Assembly (NCBI GenBank): GCA_027946365.1 | Contig: JAPEUQ010000030.1 | Span: 1 to 25,972, forward strand | Reading direction: 5' to 3' | DNA: 25,972 bases | From: Kalmusia sp. IMI 367209 | Lineage: Eukaryota > Ascomycota > Dothideomycetes > Pleosporales > Didymosphaeriaceae | Shown: one piece after another, positions 21,378 to 25,972 of the stretch | How positions within the stretch are numbered: the first letter of the stretch is position 1 | Layout of the letters: every line of letters begins with the position of its first letter | The notes under the pieces: model-generated | Database searches by the model: none | Seen by the model: the letters and a program-made list of their open reading frames with translations, nothing else | What the model was told of the DNA's origin: nothing | Translations under genes and position numbers: made by a program

Positions 21378-22546
21378 TCATGGTAGTTTAATACTAGTTT
21401 TTATAGTTTATAAGATTTTATAGTAGTTCTTAGGTATTTTGGTCCTCTAGTATATTCTTTCTACTTAACTAAGTATTTTTACTAACTTTTAAATTTTTAT
21501 AGATTTTTAATTATCTTAATCTTATATTCTTTATCTTTAAGTTCTAGTATAGTTTTTAGCTTAGTATTAATTAGTATTAGTTCTAGTAGGGATTTATAGA
21601 ATACTGGGTATATATAGGTTCCTTATGGTAGCTTAAGTTTAAAGTTTACTAGTCCTATTTCTTTAATAATTTTAAATGATTCTATTCATAGGCTATTAAA
21701 GCTTATTACTAGATCTTTTAGTCTTTAAATTTTTTCGTGATAGAAAGACTTTATCCCCTTCTTAAAATTAGTTTCTTAATCCTTTTTTTTTATTCGCCTG
21801 TCTAGACGTCGTGAGGTTTTTTTTTTTTAATATTTATACATAGCTATTAATATAATTTATTTATAAGCCTTACTTTATATTCCACTAAGGCCGTGATACT
21901 GGCTATGTCTTATAGGTTCTAATATACTATTAACTTATATTTATAATTTTATATATATGGTGACTCTTAGTTATACTTAATTATAAACTATTATATACTA
22001 ACTATACTATAGATAATAGTTCTATCTAATTATTCTATAGTTTATTTATATATATTTATAAGTATTATTTTAGAACTTAGTTAATCCTTTCCGTTTATCC
22101 ATCCGTCTATAGGTGAAAGCTCGTTGAGAGTTTTCTTTTAATATCTAGCTTGGCTAGTAACTTTTTTTAAAACTTAAATATAAAGAGTTTATTCCTATTT
22201 ATAAAAATCTATTCTAGTCTCTTATAGTTTATAATAAGGGTTTATTTTACTTTATAAGTTATTTCTAGGCTGTAATTACTTCCGTTATTAGGATGAAGTA
22301 TATAACTTTAGTTAATTATTCTATAATTACTAATATTAAGTTATATACTCTATTTAATCTAGGTTTTTATTAATACTAGGAGCTTTACTATAAAGTCTAT
22401 TATTATATAGGTTTATAGTCTCTAAGATGATTGTAAAGATTATAATAATTTATAGAATTTATATCTTTTAGGCTTATTTTTAAATAGGCTAAATAGTTAT
22501 CTATAACTTCTATTACTTACATTCTTAGGTTTTAAATATTATATTT
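21378..22546 (-). pseudogene. Second copy of the truncated Ty3/Gypsy integrase and chromodomain
   Basis: Same fragment as at 1925-3090, with the integrase TDG-x-TER motif near 22090-22130, the GPY/F module near 21590-21785 and the chromodomain near 21380-21550. The truncation falls at the same place before the 42-bp repeats, so truncation preceded the duplication of the 19.4-kb unit. It differs from copy A mainly by one-base indels, for example in T runs near 21785 and 21820, which would shift frame in addition to the RIP stops. Confidence 0.85.
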
Positions 22547-22663
22547 ATGGCTAGTGATATATCTCTTGTTCAGGTCAGGTCAGGCTGGCATAGGACATAG
22601 TTAAAATCACAGCGTGAATGGAAAGATACCCCTCTCCTACCTACGCTATATTAAGGAAAGGAT

Positions 22664-22866
22664 AATGGCACCATTTAACTAACTATTTATATATATATAA
22701 GAGCCAATGGCACCGTTTGGCTAACTATCTATATATATATAGAGCTAATGGCACCGTTTAGCTAACTATCTATATATATATAAGAGCTAATAGCACCGTT
22801 TGGCTAACTATTTATATATATATAGAGCCAATAGTACCATTTAGCTAACTATTTATACATTTTCAA
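22664..22866. repeat. 42-bp tandem repeat, copy B
   Basis: Unit starts at 22664, 22706, 22747, 22789 and 22830, giving spacings of 42, 41, 42 and 41 bp. Two units have lost one base in the TATATA tract compared with copy A. Order and internal variants of the units match the array at 3211-3420. Confidence 0.9.
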
Positions 22867-24780
22867 ATTTCGTTATACGGCTAATAGCTTTCATATCATT
22901 ATAAAGTTAAACTTATCCACTATTATTATTATAACTACGTATGATGCCGACCAGAAACCTCTCAAAGAATCTATAGAGAAAGATAAATAATAAGTAAAAA
23001 GAGAATTAAATTAAAGTATAAGCTAATAGACGTAATTATATATAAATTAACATAAAACGACAGCGTAATACAGCAATCATCTACTACTCAGTCTTATAAA
23101 CGATACAAATAGACAATATTCTACTAAGCACACATACACGACCGTTACTACTACGTCTAATATAAGGTTAGTAACTACCACTAGGACTCCTTTATAAAAT
23201 ATACCCTTAGTCTTCTTATACTAATTAACTACTTATATCTAGTCCCACATGACCGCACCGCATACTACCAATAAAACCTAGAACCTAATATACCACTTTT
23301 AAAAAAATAAAATGAGTGCCTACCATATTTACTTAGTACAACCACAACCCTCATAATATTTAAATCCACAAAATATACGATAAAATATATACTAAGGTAT
23401 ATATAGTCTAGAAGTAGTATTAGAAGACTATTAAATAAAGATATCTTAACTCTTCTCTAGTTACTAGGGCTAATACTGAGTTAATCTATAGCGAACGTAT
23501 ATAAACGCTAAATAATAAAGAAGAATACTTTAATAGTTACTATAATAACTATAACGAAGAAAGAGTATAAGCTAAGTAAATACTAGAATAATTATAAAAA
23601 TAAAGAGGTTAAGATACTATAAGAGTAGATTTAACATATAAACATAATTATTTAAGAACTAGGTATATTATATCTTATACACTCGTTAATATAACTATAC
23701 GTATATAATATACTAGATATTATACTAGATATACCATAAATATAGAAAGGGGGCTATTTTTATTATTATAGTATATCAAACGAATAGTTGCCCCTCCCTT
23801 ATAGTTACTAGGATAACTAAAACTAATATGAATATATAAATAAAGAGACTAATATATTAATAACTATAGGACCTTCTCTACTTTTAAATAGAGATTTAGT
23901 AATATATTATTATAATGTATTTATATAGATTACCGTAGAGACTTTAAGACCTAAGCCTTAATAAGATATTATTTTATCTAATTAACGCTATACCACCATT
24001 TATACCCAATATTAAATGGCTTCACAACCCCTTATATTACCTAAGATCCTACCTAGTATTAATATAATACCACTAATAATTTCCCGTAGTTAAGATAAGG
24101 TATTAACTAGGGTAGATAATATTAATAATTTAGATTACTAGTCTCTTAGCTACGATCGCTCAGAGGCTAAAATTTTATAATAGACTAAACTATATGAAAA
24201 CATATAGTATTTTAACTATAATAGTATTCTCTTTTTATCTACTAGCCTTAGTGTCTTTTAGGACGATATATTATTATCTTTTCTCACCTAGCTTTATTAA
24301 GGGGTTTAGTAGTAATTATATATATTATTCTTTCTAGTTAATCTATATAAATATCATAATATTCTATTTTATATAGTTAGATCTTATAGATACCATATAT
24401 TTTAGCCCTACTTTCCAGACTAGTATATAAATTTAGTAGGGAGATTATTATAATACAATCTTAATATATTAACACATACACCACATTTAAATAAATAACG
24501 TAGTAATCTCAGCTCTAGATACTATAAATATAGCGTTAGTAGGGTATTATCTTATTAACTTCTAGCACACTACTATAAATTCACATTAAACGGGCGGCAT
24601 CCTAGAGTTAAATATATAATAATAGTTACGTTAATATATATTAATCTATTAGTAGTATACTACTTAAAACGTTTAGGCTAAGATAATTAAACTAATATAC
24701 TATATATATTAAGGACACTGATATACCAGAACGCATTTGCATAATATATACCTTATTATTTCCTACTATAACTTGGAGTG
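22866..24780. other. Copy B equivalent of 3430-5350, no gene
   Basis: Includes the less mutated patch 23040-23155 (CA dinucleotides kept) and short replaced strings such as TATGAAAACATATAG near 24195, where copy A has TATAAGCTTATATAG. Confidence 0.5.
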
Positions 24781-25972
24781 GCCCTTAGCAGCCACTAAAT
24801 ATATATATAATATTTATCTAAGCTTAAAAGAATATATTACTCAGCACTAAAATACTATCTATGTTAACTATAACGCTATTAGGACCTTAGTATATGAATA
24901 GATCATCTCTACCTGAGACAGCACTCTACGCAAAGCGTAATTATAATAAATAATAAATAAATAATTTTACTATAGAAGAGTATTATACTATACTAATATT
25001 TTTATATTTACTGGAATAGATATATAGGATCATTAGATATTAAACTTAAAGCCTAAAATAAATTCTGCAATAATAGGCTTATATATAGAAAGGTATACAA
25101 TACTAATAAGAAACCCTATATCTATTAATTAGAGTGATATGGTTTATTTATAAATCCATACCTTAAGATAATACTCTTCACGCAAACTACTCAACACATA
25201 AAATAAAAATAAATATAATAAAACTATAAATATCTTATAAGAGTAACTCTTTAATAAAGTTAAATACTATAAAGAGTAGATTAGAGTAATAATTTCTAAC
25301 TATAAGCTACACACGCTTTATAGACCAGTAGAACTTAGATCTCTATATGAACTAAGGCAGTTATGGCGCCTAACTTAATTAATAGAGAACTCACTAGATT
25401 TAAATAGAGAATAAACCTTACTATAGATTTTAGATTCTATTATTAACTATAAGACGTTAAACCAGTTCCGCGCTATAGACTATATTAATAACTCACTATA
25501 TTAGAGTTAATGTAGTTATTTCTACTAGAATAGATTTAATAACTATAGAACTAAGAAGTTAACTGTGTTATGTCCAATCGCCTTAAGTACGGACCCCTTA
25601 ATACGGTCATAACTATCATAACCTAGAGGAAATACCATCCTTAGGAATCCAGAAAAAGCCTACTAACGACCACGCAACTGTTAACTAGTAAGTAGTTAAT
25701 ATAGGCATCTTAAACCATATGAGAGCGTTAGGTCTTAAATATCAGCCTTAATTATAAAAAAATATAGATGATATAAATACCTTATCGTCTAGATATCTAA
25801 ATAAAGTAGTCCCTACCTTTCATCTATTTAACTTAACCTTAATATATACTTATTATGTCCTTTATAATCTAAACTATGCATGCTATTAGCACATCTACGA
25901 ACAGAAGAGAGCTATAAGATAGAATATCTTACTGCTTTATAGAACGTGCACGAGATAAAGTAGTAGTAATAT
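24780..25972 (+). pseudogene. Copy B of the degraded 5.35-6.58 kb region, cut by window end
   Basis: Follows 5353-6569 piece by piece, including the HLRTEES-type segment near 25890. Extra indels, for example near 24880-24900 and 25345-25365, break the short open stretch seen in copy A. It ends at the last base of the window, about 13 bases before the TAA that closes the frame in copy A. Confidence 0.35.

Larger units (their letters stand above)
19456..25972. repeat. Copy B of the long direct repeat, cut by window end
   Basis: Matches 1-6569 in order and orientation. In the first 3.5 kb the differences are almost all short indels, mostly a run losing or gaining one base. After about 23.0 kb substitutions also appear, many of them C/T or G/A. 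The match still continues at the last base, so the true right end is not visible. The window as a whole looks like one 19.4-kb unit plus a 6.5-kb overlap. Confidence 0.95.

Noticed and set aside
1..25972. Mitochondrial DNA or a mitochondrial plasmid, because of the high AT content
   Set aside because: CpA/TpG depletion and a chromodomain retroelement are nuclear features; no mitochondrial gene or tRNA was seen.

Overview
The window is AT-rich nuclear DNA, most likely an AT-isochore of a filamentous ascomycete (Pezizomycotina) that has been heavily mutated by repeat-induced point mutation (RIP). The evidence is dinucleotide use: CpA and TpG are nearly absent and TpA dominates. By hand count, positions 601-720 hold about 26 TA, two TG and no CA. 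No open frame on either strand is longer than about 64 codons. Genes survive only as stop-riddled frames, in which CAA/CAG (Gln) and TGG codons have become TAA/TAG. No tRNA, rRNA, CRISPR or bacterial-type feature was seen.

Layout. Positions 1-6569 (copy A) recur in the same orientation at 19456-25972 (copy B), a period of about 19,455 bp. The window therefore looks like about 1.3 turns of one 19.4-kb unit, either tandemly repeated or circular, unless it is an assembly overlap. Each copy carries on the minus strand the 3' end of a Ty3/Gypsy chromovirus (integrase zinc-finger remnant, integrase core, GPY/F module, chromodomain), cut off abruptly upstream. Next to the cut lie about five 42-bp tandem units. 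Plus-strand gene-like debris fills 5.3-6.6 kb.

The part between the copies (6.6-19.4 kb) holds several broken plus-strand reading frames: 7.17-7.51, 8.28-9.35, 10.26-11.81, 11.89-12.59, 13.75-15.71, 16.94-18.43 and 18.73-19.47 kb. I recognise none of the encoded families. The best is 10263-11807, where about 515 codons can be followed from an ATG to a TGA with heptad repeats near the N-terminus. A 29-bp minisatellite (about 23 copies) with CCCCTAGGGG palindromes sits at 12.69-13.45 kb, and a CTATAN microsatellite at 16.3-16.5 kb.

Nothing here is expected to make a functional protein. The window is best read as a fossil unit: a truncated retroelement plus a run of same-strand unknown genes, amplified, silenced by RIP, and possibly still periodic in the genome. 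All frame readings are hand translations, so database searches on de-RIPped sequence are needed before any function is assigned.
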